A stretch of DNA of 32,153 bases from the NCBI GenBank assembly GCA_022561775.1, contig JADFQO010000031.1, positions 1 through 32,153 on the forward strand, given 5' to 3'. Source of the stretch: Myxococcales bacterium. GTDB taxonomy: Bacteria > Myxococcota_A > UBA9160 > SMWR01. Below are positions 31,651 to 32,153 of the stretch, one piece after another (positions within the stretch are counted from its first letter, which is position 1; the number at the start of each line of letters is the position of its first letter). The notes under the pieces were generated by a model, which was not told the origin of the DNA, ran no database searches, and saw nothing but the letters and a program-made list of their open reading frames with translations. A program made the translations under genes and the position numbers.

Positions 31651-32153
31651 ATGCTCACGATGGGAAATTGCATGCTCGCTCCGAGGTTTTGGCGCTGCAG
31701 ATGCGCGCTCGTGATCGCCGCACTGTTATGGGTCGTTCCCGCCGCGGCCCAGGACCCCGTCGACCCCGACGCAGACACCGCGTCGGCGGAGGCGGGCGAA
31801 GCCACCGATCCGACGGACCGCGAGAGCGGCCTCGAAGAGCGCGCTTCCGAGGAATCCGACCTCGAAGAACCCGACTCCGCGGACCTCGAAGATGCCCTCC
31901 AGAGGGAACCACCTCAGCAGGCCAGCGACATCGAGGAGATCCGCATCACCGGCGACGAGGCGGCCGGGCAGAAGTACCTGGCTGCGCTCTCAACCGCCAG
32001 CGATCTACAAGCGCTGCGGATCGAAGACATCGCCGACCTCGCCGATTACACGCCGAACCTCGAGATCAACATCGCCTTCGCGGCGTCGAATCCCACCATC
32101 TTCATCCGCGGGATCGGCCTGAAGGACTACAACGCGAATGCGGCGGGCGCGGT
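31651..32153 (+). CDS. TonB-dependent receptor, N-terminal part (runs off window end)
   Basis: 167 complete residues are visible, from ATG 31651 with GGAGAAG about 10 bases upstream. A signal peptide (cleavage near PAAA-Q, residue 33) is followed by an unusually long acidic linker (about 35-90, rich in Asp/Glu/Ser). A TonB-box-like IEEIRITG (94-101) and the start of a plug domain (LQALRIEDIADLADYTPN, then TIFIRGIGLKDYN) come next. The plug type is that of the large iron-complex/other-substrate receptors common in sphingomonads and proteobacteria, and differs from the two BtuB-like receptors of this window. It is divergent from the five-gene operon. Confidence 0.88.
   Translation, partial: MLTMGNCMLAPRFWRCRCALVIAALLWVVPAAAQDPVDPDADTASAEAGEATDPTDRESGLEERASEESDLEEPDSADLEDALQREPPQQASDIEEIRITGDEAAGQKYLAALSTASDLQALRIEDIADLADYTPNLEINIAFAASNPTIFIRGIGLKDYNANAAGA

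Noticed and set aside
1-32153. CRISPR arrays, tRNA or rRNA genes, insertion sequences, phage genes
   Set aside because: No regularly spaced repeats, cloverleaf-like genes, transposase or integrase motifs, or terminal inverted repeats were seen.

Overview
This 32 kb window is GC-rich, Gram-negative chromosomal DNA. Three TonB-dependent outer-membrane receptors, several lipoprotein signals and GTG/TTG starts behind purine-rich ribosome binding sites support that. The mix of a thiolase, a CaiB/BaiF CoA transferase, a UGT-type glycosyltransferase, a MAPEG protein, FG-GAP/VCBS surface proteins and a membrane-fused spermidine-synthase-like protein suggests an uncultivated Myxococcota/Desulfobacterota/Binatota-like lineage. 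That placement is an inference; no rRNA or tRNA gene is present to test it. No insertion sequence, integrase, phage gene or CRISPR array was seen.

Left part (1-7388). The window opens inside a copper-type P1B ATPase, followed by a UbiA-like membrane protein; both are on the plus strand. Facing them on the minus strand is a cobalamin operon: a well-preserved cobalamin riboswitch (about 7142-7355), a translational expression platform whose anti-SD can mask the SD of btuB, then btuB, a PP-loop ATPase of the Dph6 type, a DUF6580-like membrane protein, a second Dph6-type PP-loop ATPase, and a probable 54-residue membrane ORF. A FEN/Pol I-type 5'-3' exonuclease follows, probably from its own promoter. 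The pair of PP-loop enzymes with an integral membrane protein under a B12 riboswitch is the strongest candidate here for a poorly described system: cobalamin uptake or modification without BtuCDF in view.

Middle part (7389-17323). This holds an orphan secreted protein, a MAPEG-family protein, RecQ, a thiolase, a very large secreted subtilase carrying VCBS repeats and an ASPIC/UnbV domain, and a family III CoA transferase. These look like housekeeping or metabolic genes in short units.

Right part (17324-32153). Two tandem paralogous multi-pass membrane proteins of unknown function and a small soluble protein are divergent from a UGT-like glycosyltransferase. A long minus-strand operon follows (31383 down to 20933): an exported helical-repeat protein, a membrane-fused SAM-binding protein, a TPR lipoprotein, a lipoprotein fusing a beta-helix segment, one CxxCH heme motif and VCBS repeats, and a TonB-dependent receptor. 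Its close spacing, including a TGATG stop/start overlap, argues for one surface-uptake or surface-modification system. The window ends in the N-terminus of a third TonB-dependent receptor, divergent from that operon. The shared intergenic region has direct repeats around a minus-strand -10 element.
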